64,000 bases of DNA from Pyropia yezoensis (GCA_009829735.1 CM020618.1:13560568-13624567), one strand, 5' to 3'. Counted from the stretch's first letter, positions 42,305 through 53,409 are shown. Notes: a model not told the origin generated them from the sequence alone. Translations and numbers: made by a program.

Positions 42305-44052
42305 GGGTCCGAGGAGTCCTTAGAGGTTTCGGTCTCCAGGTCGAAGTCCGTAGGAGCTTCCCTTGCCAGAGCCTCCGTGATGCTCTGTAAGGTTGCCACT
42401 CGGATTGCATGTACCTGTGCCTTGTCCATCTTGGAGGGTGCCCGCCGGTCAGCCCAGTTGACCGCCTTTGCAAACACCAGTCCTTGACGCTTGAGTTTCT
42501 CCTGGAGGTCCTTGGGAATGGTCGGGCACTGGTAGGACATGTGATCCTCCTTCTGGCACAGCCAACAAGACCGGAACCGCTGGTTCTTGACTTGCTTGGG
42601 GGCGACCAGGGACGGTTGCTCCTTAGAAACGAAGCCGCCCCACTTGTCCCCTGACCCCATGGGTGAGGCCTCGCCAACTGCGAGTACCGGTACAGGGCTA
42701 TCACCTCCCTTATACTTGTCGGGTCCGGGTCGAACTCGCGACAACGGCTTGGGAGTTGATACCATGGGAGCTTGGAGGGCCCTGGCTTGCCGGTGCTTGC
42801 CCTGGGTGTAGGCCATCAACTGCTGGAAGGTATGTTCTTGATGTTCCTGGTTGTAGTTCTCCGCATCCACTTGAAGATATTCAGGAAGCCCTTCCGAGAA
42901 GATCATCTTGAGCCTGTCCTCAGGGTAAACGTTGCCACAAGCATCGCTCATCTCCCGGACACGACGGGCGAACGCCTCTGGAGTCTCTTGTCTTTCCATG
43001 GTTGCCCGGTTCAGCCTGCCGACTGCTTTACGCAGAGAGTCCGCGTCAGCGTAGTTGGACAGGAGCCAGTTGACCGCCTCCGGATAACTCGCGACGGTAC
43101 GTCCGACACTGTGTCCGGCAGAGTCTGGTAGAACCTGTGCAAACAGCTGTTCCGCTTCTCCGGTCATGAAGTTAACCAGGAGGTAGAGAGCCTTGCCCTC
43201 GGACACATCGTTGTCATTGCATGCCTTGACAAACCGGCGCAGGAAGGCAAAGATAAGCGCCGGTCTCTTCCCGGAAAACTTAGGATGTCCCCCGAAGCTC
43301 GGCTGCATTCGCCGGTTCAGGGACGCCATCTTCTTGGCCATCTTCCGGGTGTAACCTTGGTCTTGGTTCTCCAGCCGGTAGTTACCCCAATACGTGACCT
43401 TGTTCAGGGTGGCATCTCCTACTTGGTGGGCAGAGAAGTCAAACCCGACTAGCCTGCGCCGGGTGGGACCGGGAGATGCATCCCAATCATATCCCTCCTC
43501 AGAGCTGGAGGAACTGGTCTCGCTGGTGCTAGAGCGACGGCGATTACGCCGACGCCTGAGGCTGCTCCGGTTACCGGTCTTGGAGCTCCCCGCCCCATAG
43601 GATGCAAGGGGAGGAAAAGCTTGGCCGGTCCCAGGAGTCGAGGTCTCAGGGAGACCCGTAGAACCAGTCACAACGGTGCCTCTGGCATCGCTAGTGCCCA
43701 CAGGAAGAGGTGTATACACCCAACTGCCATGTGTGGGTCCAGGAGTAAACACACCAGGGGCTATCCCTGGAGGTTGAGGAGTAGAACCGACAGAAGGCAG
43801 ACGTCTGCTGCGAGCGGACTCAAACGCCGTTGACCCCGGGGTGGCTCCCACAGGAGGAACAGCCGGAGGAACGGGAGCAGGTGGTGCTTGGCCGCCTGTG
43901 GACTCCAGTCCGCTACCGGATGTCACACCCAGGTCTGCTTCACCCGTAGGGAGAACGCCGGGTTGGGCACCGTCCCCCGCGGTGACCAGGGATGCGTCAA
44001 GGGACGCGGGGTCTACCCCTTTGGGCACCGTCGTGCCAGGGAGGGTAGCCAT
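42292..44052 (-). CDS. Gag of gypsy-2
   Basis: A 586-aa protein from the ATG at 44052 (the frame is open to 44175, but only from GTG). The first 160 residues are Pro/Gly/Ser/Thr rich. Next come a basic Arg/Ser patch (about 165-190) that may be a nuclear signal, and a helical gag core (about 215-440). A CCHC zinc knuckle (CWLCQKEDHMSYQC) is at 496-509, then an acidic C terminus. It ends at TAG 42292-42294, just past the GGGAAAC slip site, so most product would be Gag and a fraction Gag-Pol. Confidence 0.93.
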   Translation of the reverse strand: MATLPGTTVPKGVDPASLDASLVTAGDGAQPGVLPTGEADLGVTSGSGLESTGGQAPPAPVPPAVPPVGATPGSTAFESARSRRLPSVGSTPQPPGIAPGVFTPGPTHGSWVYTPLPVGTSDARGTVVTGSTGLPETSTPGTGQAFPPLASYGAGSSKTGNRSSLRRRRNRRRSSTSETSSSSSEEGYDWDASPGPTRRRLVGFDFSAHQVGDATLNKVTYWGNYRLENQDQGYTRKMAKKMASLNRRMQPSFGGHPKFSGKRPALIFAFLRRFVKACNDNDVSEGKALYLLVNFMTGEAEQLFAQVLPDSAGHSVGRTVASYPEAVNWLLSNYADADSLRKAVGRLNRATMERQETPEAFARRVREMSDACGNVYPEDRLKMIFSEGLPEYLQVDAENYNQEHQEHTFQQLMAYTQGKHRQARALQAPMVSTPKPLSRVRPGPDKYKGGDSPVPVLAVGEASPMGSGDKWGGFVSKEQPSLVAPKQVKNQRFRSCWLCQKEDHMSYQCPTIPKDLQEKLKRQGLVFAKAVNWADRRAPSKMDKAQVHAIRVATLQSITEALAREAPTDFDLETETSKDSSDPGNE

Positions 44053-44245
44053 GTTGGTCTCTTGACAGCCACAGTCCAGTTGCCTGCGTGTCCAAAGATC
44101 GCCAGACCACAAGAGAGGGGTTGGAGAGCCAGGAATGGGATTCCCGTGAACGGGTGCAAATAATTCCCAAACCACAGAAAAAGACAGAACAGGAACAACC
44201 CAACCGCTGCTCCCAAATGTCTCTTCTCAAACACTCCAATCATCC

Positions 44246-44260
44246 CCTGCTGCTCCACCA
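44246..44260 (-). promoter_or_regulatory. Primer-binding site of gypsy-2
   Basis: Four bases inside the 5' LTR border, the minus strand reads TGGTGGAGCAGCAGG, the complement of a tRNA 3' end closing in CTGCTCCACCA. The tRNA is not identified, but it differs from that of gypsy-1. Confidence 0.7.
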
Positions 44261-44264
44261 AATA

Positions 44265-44837
44265 TGTGGTATAAAACTCGATCCTCTCAGACACGTGTCA
44301 ATATCCCTCGGGGGAAAGGGACAGGTAACACACAGAAAGGGGAACTACGAGAATGGTATGCCTGTTGCCTCACGTGCCTGCTCGCAGAGCAAACAGATAC
44401 GCACGGTAGTGCACACGGGGAAGAGGAAAGCAAACGCGCAGTTGTCTTTTTCCTGAGGGCGCGGGCCAAGGGCGCCTCGCTGTCCCTCTTAACGTGCATC
44501 TGGGGGAGCCTCGGCACGTTGGCCAGGTAGCCCCCCCATAACCCCGAGTGGCCCCGACCCGAGTCTAACCTCGTCAGGTCGGGGGCCACTATCACTACTA
44601 ATTCTATTCCCACTCACTAATCTCACACTCAAATTCTCTCAAATCAAGTCCCTCACAAGTATGCAAAAACCCATCAGCAATCCCTCTCTCACGTGTGGAT
44701 AGCGTAGTCCACCGCATCCCAGAGCCGGGCACGGGCCACGGCCGCCAACCATCACCACACGGCGGGCGTGTTCTGGCACCTGGTGCCCTCTGGTTGTAGT
44801 CCCGGGTCGGCGCCAAGTCGGGGCCAGGGATGCTACA
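44265..44837 (-). repeat. 5' LTR of gypsy-2
   Basis: 573 bp; two bases longer than its partner through an extra AC. Followed by the CCGAC duplication at 44838-44842 and then copia integrase. Confidence 0.97.
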
Positions 44838-44842
44838 CCGAC

Positions 44843-46528
44843 CATCCAACGCTCGCCGCCGAGCACGCGCTCTCCCTCGCCGTCTCCGCGATGAACAACA
44901 CCGCCGGACCTGCTGGGCTCGTGCCGACCCTACTTGTTTTTGGCATTGTCCCACGCACACCGATCAACCCTGTGGACCTGCCGGCACAAAAGGTGCGACT
45001 GGAGGCGATGAGAACGGCACGCGACGAAATGAGGCGGACCGTAGCGCGCGCCCGATTGCGGGCAGCTCTCCGCATGCGTGTACCGCGAGCCGCCGACGCG
45101 AACGTCGCCGCGGGAATGTCCGTGCTTGTGATTCGCGAGAAACCGGTCAACAGCTGGGTGGGGCCCTACACGGTTATCAAGGCGGACGGCAAGCTCGTCT
45201 GGATCGACGTGGACGGTACAGCAAAGCTGTTCTCCGTTGATAAGGTGAAACAGTACCGTCACAGCGCCGTGCCTGGTGCTAGGGGGGGTGAGAGCGACAA
45301 AATCTCTCCAGACGGATCTGACAACGCAGCACCGCCTCGACCTGAGGACGGGGAGCTCTCTGTGCGCGAGGTCGGAGACGAGGAGCTGGACCAGCTTATG
45401 GACGCCAAGCGCACCGGCGACCAACTGCTGTCCGACCTCTGTATTGGACTGCGCACCTTCTCGGAGACTGCCCCGCCCTCTGAGCACATCGTTTCACCGT
45501 CGGGCGTGCTGATAACGGAAGTTCTCACGGAGGGTGACGTGCGCATCCAATCTGAGCCGTTTCGAGCGTCGACTCAGCGGGAGGTGGACGGCCTATTGGG
45601 GCGAGGCACGATGAAGGTCATCAAGAAGCGATCCTTGCCCAAGAGGGCCAATATTGTCGGAGGCCGATTCGTCCACACCCTCAAGCACGTCGGCTCCCCC
45701 AAGGAGCAGCCAAAGTCGCGCTACGTTGCGCAGGGATACAAGGACCGAGACAAGCGGTTCGTAGTACACAACCTGTCGACCTTGCGGCAACGGTCCACCA
45801 AGATGGTGGTGTCTACAAGCGCGGTGCGTGGGTATCGCCTTTTCGCGCACGACGTGAACCAGTCCTACCTCCAGAGCATGGAGAATATGACCCGTGACGT
45901 CTACCTGCAGCCGCGGGCGGCGGACAGGGAGTACTTTGGGATCGGTGAGGACAAGGTGCTGCAGCTGGTGCGGCCGCTGTATGGGATCTGCGACGCTGGG
46001 GACTACTGGGCCGCGACATTCACTGCACATGTGGAGAACGTCTTGGGCATGGCACCCACAACGGGGGACCCTGCGCTGTACGTGCGGGACGGAGCGGATG
46101 GTGTGGAAGGACTCCTGGGCACCTATGTCGACGACAGCATACTCGGCGGCAATGAGACCTTCCAGGTGCTGACGGAGGCAACTCTACGTCAGTTTGACGC
46201 CAAGCCTCGGCAGTGGGACAACTTCGAGTTTCTCGGCGTCACCATCGCCTCCACCCGTGGCCCTGATTGGTGCATCGAGCTGATGCAGACGAACTACATC
46301 GCCGCCCTGAACCCCATGAATCTGTCAGCGACGTACGAGGAGTTTGCGTCCGTGCGTGCCGCAGTCGCTTGGCTCTCGCACACCCGGCCGGACTTGTGCT
46401 GCGCGATCAACCGCGCGGCCCAGGCTACCCCCAAGTCGTACTGTACGCGGCATATCAGAGATCTCAATAAGGCCATCAAGCGAGCTAAGAGTACCAGCGA
46501 TTGGGCGCTGATTTACCGCCCCCTCTGA
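44843..46528 (+). pseudogene. Copia pol, second part: integrase end and reverse transcriptase
   Basis: Continues the frame left at 35185. The integrase C-terminal region includes GPYTVIKADGKL at about 45160. The reverse transcriptase then has the QGYKDRD segment, the VNQSYLQ region, LVRPLYGICDAGDYW and the catalytic TYVDDS (about 46121-46138). The GICDAGDYW form differs from the plant and animal LKQAPRAW form and resembles copia clades of fungi, oomycetes and algae. The frame ends at TGA 46526-46528, exactly between RT and RNase H. Confidence 0.93.
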
Positions 46529-47083
46529 CGTAGATCGCTGCGGCTCAAAGTGTACGCCGATGCGTCATTTGCGTCCAACGATGACGGGTCTTCCCAGCTG
46601 GGCTACATTATCTTGCTGTGCGACGACCGCGGCGCCTGTCACGTGCTGTCCTACTCGAGCAAGAAGTCACGCCGAGTTGTGCGCTCCATCATGGCCGGCG
46701 AGGTGTACGCGTTTGCCAACGCATTTGACGAGACGTTCGTCATCAAGCACGACTTGGAGCGTATCTGCCACCAGCATGTCCCGCTCATAATGCTGACGGA
46801 CTCCAAGCAGCTGTTTGACGTCATCACGCGCGCGTCGCATCCGACGGAGAAGCGACTTATGATTGATGTGGCGGCGGCTCGAGAGGCGTACAACAGCCAG
46901 GAGATTTCCAACATCGGCCTGCTCAAGTCCGAGCACAACGCCGCGGACGGGCTGACGAAACCACACCACTGCACTGCGCTCGAGCGCATCATGAGTACTG
47001 GCGAGGACCCGGTGCAGCAGTGGATCATCCGTGCTGCCGCGACCCCCAAGCCCTCTGAGGAGGAAAGGGGGGAGTGTGGCTGA
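46529..47083 (+). pseudogene. Copia RNase H, after an in-frame stop
   Basis: Same frame as the RT. It starts with KVYADASFASNDDGS, a typical copia RNase H opening with its first catalytic Asp, and carries the later MAGEVYA (Glu) and LTDSKQ (Asp) blocks and the HNAADGLTK end. The stop codon at 47081-47083 lies 9 bases inside the 3' LTR. Only the TGA at 46526 separates it from RT; a CGA-to-TGA change is a simple explanation. Confidence 0.9.
47057..47074 (+). promoter_or_regulatory. Polypurine tract of copia
   Basis: Eighteen purines (GAGGAGGAAAGGGGGGAG) directly before the 3' LTR, also coding for the Glu-rich end of pol. Confidence 0.85.
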
Positions 47084-47648
47084 TTCCAACGTGGCTGCAG
47101 TGTGCTTGCGGCCGCGGCTATGGGCTGTCCGATGATGGCCAATGATTGACCGAGATTGCACGACGTCGGTGATTGCGTGTCACGCGGGGGTGGCTGATTG
47201 GCGCCTCCGGGGCGAGATTCCCTGCGTCGACGGTGTGCTGGCCGTACCCCTGCTGGCCTGTTGTCGACGTGTGTGGAGGGTGTCGCCCGTGCGTATCCCA
47301 GGCCCGTTGCGTGCGCGCACCTGCGTTTTTTGTGCGTGCACGAGGGGGGGGCTTGGCCCGTGAGTGTGTGTGCGCGCCCGCATGCCTGAGGGGGGCCATG
47401 CGTGGGGGGGGGTGCCCGTGCGGGCCCGTGTGCGTGCCCTGGCGTGGGGGGCTGCGCCGGCCCTACATGAGGGCGGGCACAGCGCGTCGAGGGGACGATT
47501 GCGAGGGGTGAGACATTGAACGACGAAGAAGAAGGACTCTTGGATTGCTGTGTCTGGGGCGTGCACGGACGTCGGCTGCCCCATCTACACAGATCCGCGG
47601 TCGGTAGCAGGCCGTGAGTCTGATACGATTTCTGCCAATACTGCCACA
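47075..47648 (+). repeat. 3' LTR of copia
   Basis: 574 bp, five mismatches to the 5' LTR, followed by the GTAGG duplication at 47649-47653. Confidence 0.97.
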
Positions 47649-48290
47649 GTAGGCAAGAAAAACAGAGATTGCTCGGGCGAGCAGGGGGGTCCACAATTGA
47701 GTCCACAACCCGCAGACACGAATGATGGTGATTTCCTGAACTATGGTTGAAGCCCCACTGCGCAGCCACGCCCCTCCACTGGTCTGTGGGATCACGCCAA
47801 GCCCGCCTGCACCCCCCCCCCCGTTAGTACTCGGCGGCAAGCGACGCAGGCTGGGGCGATGTATCATGCCAACACTTGGGAGGTGGAGCGGGGGTGGCCC
47901 GCGCCCCCCACCTCCCCCACCCTCATCCCCCGCCCTTCTCTTCCCACTCCCCACCCCCCCTGGACCCCCTCCTCGCGCATGTCGTTGGTGCCGAGCGGTA
48001 CCGCCGCGGTCCACGATGCGCACGCGCGGCGGCGGGGGTGGGCGGGCGGTGCGGTCGCCGGCGTTTGCGCGACCGCGGCGCTTCTTGTTGGTGCCCCAAC
48101 GGTCGCCGCCGCCCCCGCCGCCGCCGCCGTCGCCGCCGCTGCCGCCGTCACCGCCCCTCGCGGCCACCACCACCCGTCCCAGCGTCTGCGAAGCAAAGCC
48201 AAAGCTGCCCCGCAAAGGGCAGCAGTGATGGACCCCTGTTCAACCACTCCCTGGCTCCCCTCGACCGGTCTGCCCTCTCCCCGCTCCCTA
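47649..48290. other. Flank between copia and the putative MITE
   Basis: Continues sequence interrupted at 31579. GC-rich with CCG/CGG repeats at 48105-48160. ORFs are composition-driven. No gene supported. Confidence 0.4.
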
Positions 48291-49269
48291 CCCTGCGGGA
48301 AGAATAACGCTGGCTACCAGGGCAGCCATCACTGGATATCAGGGCGACCATCACTGGATAGCCAGCGAGCAGAGCTGAATAGCCAGTGGCTGTTGCCCCA
48401 CAAAATGCGACTACGGAATGATATGATTGGTCCTCACAGGCCGTGCAACGCCATCGTTCCACGCTTGAATCGGGTTTTTGTTTCCATATTTCATCGATTT
48501 ATTCGATTTATTTCAGGTTCAGTCGACCACCGCTCGCCCGCCTCTCCCACCTCCTACCGGAAAAACGGCCAAGTCAACCGACCCCCCCCCCTTCCCCCAA
48601 CGCCCCCCTCACCCCCCCGTCGCCCGCACCCCCCCCCCCCGTCGCTCCCCCCCCCCGCCCCGCCGTCGCCCTCTCCCCCCCCGCCGTCTGCTTTACCTGC
48701 GCAACAGGAGAGGGGTCGATCACACAACCAGAGCAATGACAAAGCGGCACCACGAACGCGGTAGTATGCTGTAGGGACCTGGATCGGCACGAAGGGGTGA
48801 AGGTTAGTTAAGGAAGAAGAAGCGGGGGGCGCGGGTGGGGTGGCACGATCGTAGGTCCAACAGGAAGCGACTCAACAAAAAGGATGCACAGCGACTCGTG
48901 ACGTACTGTGATACAATGGACGTCAACGCAAATGGGGAGGCCACGATGGGGGAGGGGCGACGGTCGATGGCCGAGCGAGGAGTTCAAAGGGCGGTGGCAA
49001 CCGCTTGCGACGGTGCGGCGTGCCGACGGAGAGGGCGACGGAGAGAGACGGGCGCCTGCGTGTGCGAGCGCGCGAAGTCTTGGCCCAAGTCAGCACCGAC
49101 GGGGGCCAAAATCGGAAGTAATTTCGACCTCCAACGAAGCGGACACTGGAATGCTCGCGACGTGCTGAAGTGGCCGTGGGCTGCCTGCACGCCGGGGATC
49201 CCGCCTGCGCTGAGGTCTGACTGGATATCCAGTGATTGTCACTGGCTATCTGGCATATTTTCCGTAGGG
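48291..49269. mobile_element. Putative non-autonomous DNA transposon (MITE), 979 bp
   Basis: Left end CCCTGCGG and right end, read inward, CCCTACGG. Further matching blocks (TAGCCAG- and TCACTGGATATC-type words) extend the imperfect inverted repeat to about 50 bp. A 3-bp CTA lies directly outside both ends (48288-48290 and 49270-49272). The left end holds an extra subterminal copy of the CATCACTGGATA word. No transposase. The 3-bp duplication would suit a Harbinger- or CACTA-type source; the superfamily is not certain. Confidence 0.5.
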
Positions 49270-52119
49270 CTAGCATGCCCTTGCATCCGTTCCCCCCCTT
49301 CGCCTGCCCGTCGCCGGCCGCTGCTGGTCCTTGCTGTCCCTTGATGCTCGCTCCTACAACACCAGGTCCTCTCCTGTCGCCTCCCCCACTCCACGCGGCA
49401 TCATCTACCCGGTAGTACTCTTTGGTGCCCCTGTAGAGAACCAGGCGGGTGGGCAACCGTCGCGGACGCGGTCCTGTCGCGGTTTGGGTGCGAGTTAAGG
49501 CCGGAGGGAGGGGCGAGGTGCATCACGACGCAGAGGGGCAGGCAGGAGCCACAGGGGAGGAAAATCCGGGCTGCCTCGTCAATCGGCGAGGGGGGGAAAC
49601 AGCACGTAGAGGCTCGTGCTGCCGTTCCTGATGCCAGTAGGCTACGAGCGCCAAGGGCGCTGACACGTGGGCGGGGGGAGGGAGCGAGAAATACATGACG
49701 TTGCGGCCAACAGACGGCGGTCGGTGGGGGCCCCGCCCCTGGCCGCCGCATAGCACAGGAACCGCCCCCACCCGGTGGACGCTGCCGACCATTGGCGGCC
49801 CCGCCTACCGAGCGGCCCGTCCGTGCGTTTGCCGCCCCTTCTGCCGACGGTACGGCGGCGGCACGCCACCACAGCGGAGCTGCTCTGCGTCCGGCCGCCC
49901 GGCTGGCGCACCTCACCGCCGGGGCGACCGCTCCCCCATGGCGCCCACTCCCGCCCCTTACTTTGCTGGGCCTTGTCGCGTGATCGCCCCTCGTTGCACG
50001 CACCTTCCCCTCCACCACCACCCCTCATCCCCCCCTTCGCCCACGCTTCCCCCCCCGGCAAGTGCGAGAGAGAGGACGCTAAGGACGGAGTCGCACCGCC
50101 CATGCGGTGCGTTGCATTCGGGAGTGGCGGCGGGGGGCTTTGGGTGGGGCGCCATGCGAGGGGGGGGTGGGGAACCCCCCGGTGGGATGGAAGGGGGGGA
50201 ATTGGCGTGTGCCAGGGGGGGGGCGGGGGACACCCCGCCACTGCTCGCGTCCTTGCATTTGGGCGGGCATCCTACCACAATGACCATGCCGTGGCCATGA
50301 TGACCATACCGTGATGGTCACGCGCCCCGTAAACGCCTCGACGCGCGCACGCGGTCGTTGGCCTCGGCCTCGGGGTTGGGGGGCGGGGGGGGGGGTCACC
50401 ACCACGGTGGGGCACACCTACTGTGGTGGCGCGGGGGCGCAAGCGACCAATGTCGTGGGGGGGGGGCTCGCCATGGCCGCGCGTCACAAGCTCGCCTCGC
50501 GGCGGGGAAATAATTTTCTCCCGTCCGGGTTGTCCCTTGGGTGCCACCGCCGTGCGTTTGGGATAGGCATATATTCATGGGTAGCAGTTTTGGCTCTGCG
50601 TATGATATGGGAGGATTTCTCCGACAGAGAGTAGACCTATTGGAGTGGTCCGATCTATCGCCCAGGGTAAGAAGCCACAACAGAAATCCGATGGATCAAA
50701 TTGAAAGTACAAGGTTGAACAACGGCGCCAATGAACATCAGCGGATATTCGCAGTCAAGTGTAGCACACAAGTGGTTTGTGCACCTTTCCTCCGTGGCAA
50801 AGGAGAATCCTGCGTCTCATGCGCTGCCAGACTCAACAACCCGGCGGGCAATAGCACCACTGACACTGTTGTCTGTCAACTTCTCAGCCAGCAATGGGGC
50901 ACCTCCATTCCCACATGTCCATGCATACAGACCGACCAAAGGGGGGGGCGGGGTGGCGAGTCCCCGCAATTTCTCTCGTAAAGACATAGGGCGCCTCAGC
51001 TGGTTGGCAGCTGCAGTGGGCAGGCCGCCGCCTCGCACAAAAGTCTTTCGTTCATTGAGAGGAGGCACCTTGGGGAATGCACGCTTCTGACAGTGAAATG
51101 CCTAATGACAGGGCTCCAGCGTCATCCTGGCATTGCTAACCGTGGTGCAGCGGACTTGACGAGGACTGACGGCAAAAGGTTTGACTGCCTTTTTGCGCTT
51201 CAGAAACAGTAAAACTGTGGGCCATACACTTGATCTTTCTCAGTCGAGTGAGTCATATGTATACTTTTCCTTGCAGTTGAGTTTCCACGAAGAGCGTATG
51301 GCTCCTACGCTTGAGGGCCTCCTGGTCGATCGTAGGCACATCGGTCAGTTTCACAATCGGTCGAGCGCAGGAGTGATACACATGAATTCTACACTTGTAT
51401 TACCTTTGACTCAATCACGCTTGAGGAGGCCTGGTTCCGGAGGGATCCCGTGCCCGGATGCGTGCGCGTGTGTGGCAGGGGAGGGCACGCTCCCCACTCC
51501 AGGAGGCCGACGAGAGAGGGGGCTCACCGGCCTGGTGGGCTGCACAGCGCAGGGGCGCCCGCGCCGGGCGGCACCTTGCCCCTTGCTCGCTTAGGTTGCG
51601 CACGCGCGGGCTGGGGTCGGGCGGGACGGGAGGGTGCGGCGGGGGGGGTGGGGGGGGGTGGGCCCTTCCAGGAGAGTGGAGGGGTCGGGGGGGGGAGTTT
51701 TTCCGCGTGCGGCCACCCGAGACGGGGTGGGGGTCTGTGCGGCGTTCCTGGCGGACGCGACGGCGGCCAGTCGGCCGTGGTGCCGCACATGACCGGGGGG
51801 GGGGGAAGAGTAAAAAGAAAAAAGTGATGGAGCACCGGCCAAGGCCGGCCAAGCGGCCGACGGCAGTGTGGCGTCCAAAGCAACCCACCGCGGCAGCGGC
51901 GGCGGTGGCGGGGGTACGTGGGGAGACGACTCCTATTTAGTCCCACGAGGCAACGTCGACAGCCACCCATCCGTTGGAGCCACCACTCCCGCCCACCCCG
52001 CACCGCCTTATCACACCGGCCACCCCGCCGGCTGTTTCTTTGCGCAAGCAACGCACCGCCCTCACCGGCATTCCCCCCTTCCACCCCGTCCCCCGGGCGC
52101 CTCCCTCCCCTCCCTCATC
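49270..52119. other. No gene supported; upstream region of the glycine-rich protein gene
   Basis: Long overlapping ORFs are GC artefacts on both strands. Around 50560-51420 composition is more balanced, with short ORFs lacking domains. CTATTTAG at about 51933 is the best TATA-like word before the ATG at 52120. I see no repeats with clear boundaries. Confidence 0.4.
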
Positions 52120-53409
52120 ATGGCCATCCACACCGTCCTATCGGTGGCGCTGGTCGCCACCGCGGCTGCGGCAGTGGTAGCCGCGTCTGCCCCCGCAGCG
52201 TTGGCGCTGCCCGTAGGGGCGGCGGCCAAGCGGTCGGCCGTGGCGCCGCCGGTCAAGCCGGCCGCGCGTGCCGCCACCATCCTTGTCGCGGGCGCCGGCG
52301 GCCACGGCGGCGCCGGCGGCCACGGGGGCAGCGTGTTTGGCGTTGGCAACGCGGGGCACGGGGGCGCCGGCGGCCACGGCGGCGCCGGCGGTGGGGTGTT
52401 TGTTGGAGGCCACCAGCGGGTCTCGTGGGGCGCCCCCCGCCACGTGACCGTCCATGGCGGCCGTACTTTCAGCTCGGCGGTGGTGGCTGGGAATGGGGGC
52501 CACGGCGGCGCCGGCGGCCACGGGGGGAGTATGGTTGGCGGCGGCCATGGCGGCCATGGGGGCGCCGGCGGCCACGGGGGCGCCGGCGGCGGCGTGTTTG
52601 TGGCCAAGCACCGGGTCGGGAGCGGCACGATCCAGGTCCGCCGCGGAGGCCTGTTCAAGACGGTGGTGATCGTTGGTGGCGGCGGTCACGGCGGCGCCGG
52701 TGGCCATGGGGGGAACACCATTGGCCGTGGCTTTGCCCACAACAAGGGTGCGGGCGGCTGGCGTGGCGGTGGCCGCAACGGGGGGGTGGCTCTCAAGGTC
52801 AAGGGCGGCCACGACAATGGCCGCGGCTACGGCACTGGCAGCGGCCGCGGCAGCGGACGCGGCAGCGGCCGCGGTAACGGCCGCGGAAGTGGCCGTGGTA
52901 ACGGCCACAGCTACGGCCGTGGCAACGGCCGCGGCAACGGCCGCGGCAATGGCCGCGGCAACGGCCGCAGCAATGGCCGTGGCAACGGCCACGGCAACGG
53001 CCGAGGCTACGGTCTCGGCAATGGCCGCGACAATGGCCGCGGAAATGGCAGCTGGAATGGCCGTGGCGGCCGCCCATCCAAGCTGGTTCACGTGGCTGGC
53101 AGTGGCGCAGGCCGCGGTGGCGGCCGCCGCCGGGGCTGGGGCCACGCCCGCGGTCATGCCACCGCCGGGCACGGGGGCGCCGGCGGCCCGGGTGGCGCCG
53201 GCGGCGGGGTGGTGGTGGCCAAGCGCGGCGGCTGGGCCGCCGCCGGCCGCGGCGGCCGCCCGACCAAGACGGTAGTCGTGGCTGGGAATGGCGGCCACGG
53301 CGGCCACGGCGGCCACGGGGGGAGCGTGATTGGCGTCGGCAATGCGGGCAACGGGGGTGCCGGCGGCCACGGTGGCGCCGGCGGTGGCGTGTTCGTGGCC
53401 AAGCACTAA
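52120..53409 (+). CDS. Secreted glycine-rich repeat protein 1 (cell-wall or matrix type)
   Basis: A 429-aa protein from the ATG at 52120 (context TCATCATGGCC). The N terminus is a clear signal peptide of about 29 residues (AVVAASAPAALA, then LPVG), so it is secreted. The mature part repeats a module of about 45 residues: hydrophobic VxVAGxGG, GGHGGAGGHGG, GVGNAG, then GGAGGGVFV. Three copies come first, then an Arg/Asn/Gly block at about 52810-53070 built from GNGR units, then two more copies. No Cys-rich or catalytic domain. The family resembles structural glycine-rich wall proteins of algae and plants. The gene at 55108-55917 on the other strand is a paralogue, and the two converge with 1.7 kb between them. 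The Gly-rich frame could tempt overcalling, but the signal peptide and ordered modules support a real gene. Confidence 0.8.
   Translation: MAIHTVLSVALVATAAAAVVAASAPAALALPVGAAAKRSAVAPPVKPAARAATILVAGAGGHGGAGGHGGSVFGVGNAGHGGAGGHGGAGGGVFVGGHQRVSWGAPRHVTVHGGRTFSSAVVAGNGGHGGAGGHGGSMVGGGHGGHGGAGGHGGAGGGVFVAKHRVGSGTIQVRRGGLFKTVVIVGGGGHGGAGGHGGNTIGRGFAHNKGAGGWRGGGRNGGVALKVKGGHDNGRGYGTGSGRGSGRGSGRGNGRGSGRGNGHSYGRGNGRGNGRGNGRGNGRSNGRGNGHGNGRGYGLGNGRDNGRGNGSWNGRGGRPSKLVHVAGSGAGRGGGRRRGWGHARGHATAGHGGAGGPGGAGGGVVVAKRGGWAAAGRGGRPTKTVVVAGNGGHGGHGGHGGSVIGVGNAGNGGAGGHGGAGGGVFVAKH
52810..53070 (+). repeat. Minisatellite of GGCAACGGCCGC units within glycine-rich gene 1
   Basis: Tandem 12-bp-type units coding Gly-Asn-Gly-Arg or Gly-Ser-Gly-Arg, prone to copy-number change. 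Confidence 0.8.

Larger units (their letters stand above)
35186..44837 (-). mobile_element. Ty3/gypsy chromovirus 'gypsy-2', nested in copia
   Basis: A 9,652-bp element in minus orientation. Its 5' LTR is 44265-44837 and its 3' LTR 35186-35756 (573 and 571 bp; about five substitutions and one 2-bp indel, near 99% identity). Target duplication CCGAC lies at 35181-35185 and 44838-44842. Sense order on the minus strand is gag, protease, RT, RNase H, integrase, chromodomain. An antisense ORF on the plus strand fills the space between chromodomain and 3' LTR. Confidence 0.97.
31580..47648 (+). mobile_element. Ty1/copia retrotransposon, interrupted by gypsy-2
   Basis: A 16,069-bp span including the nested element; copia alone is about 6.4 kb. 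LTRs 31580-32153 and 47075-47648 are both 574 bp with TG...CA ends and five mismatches (about 99% identical). Target duplication GTAGG lies at 31575-31579 and 47649-47653. Order is gag, protease, integrase, reverse transcriptase, RNase H. Integrase before RT defines copia. Gypsy-2 (35186-44837) sits in integrase. A primer-binding site starting with TGG was not found after the 5' LTR. Confidence 0.97.
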
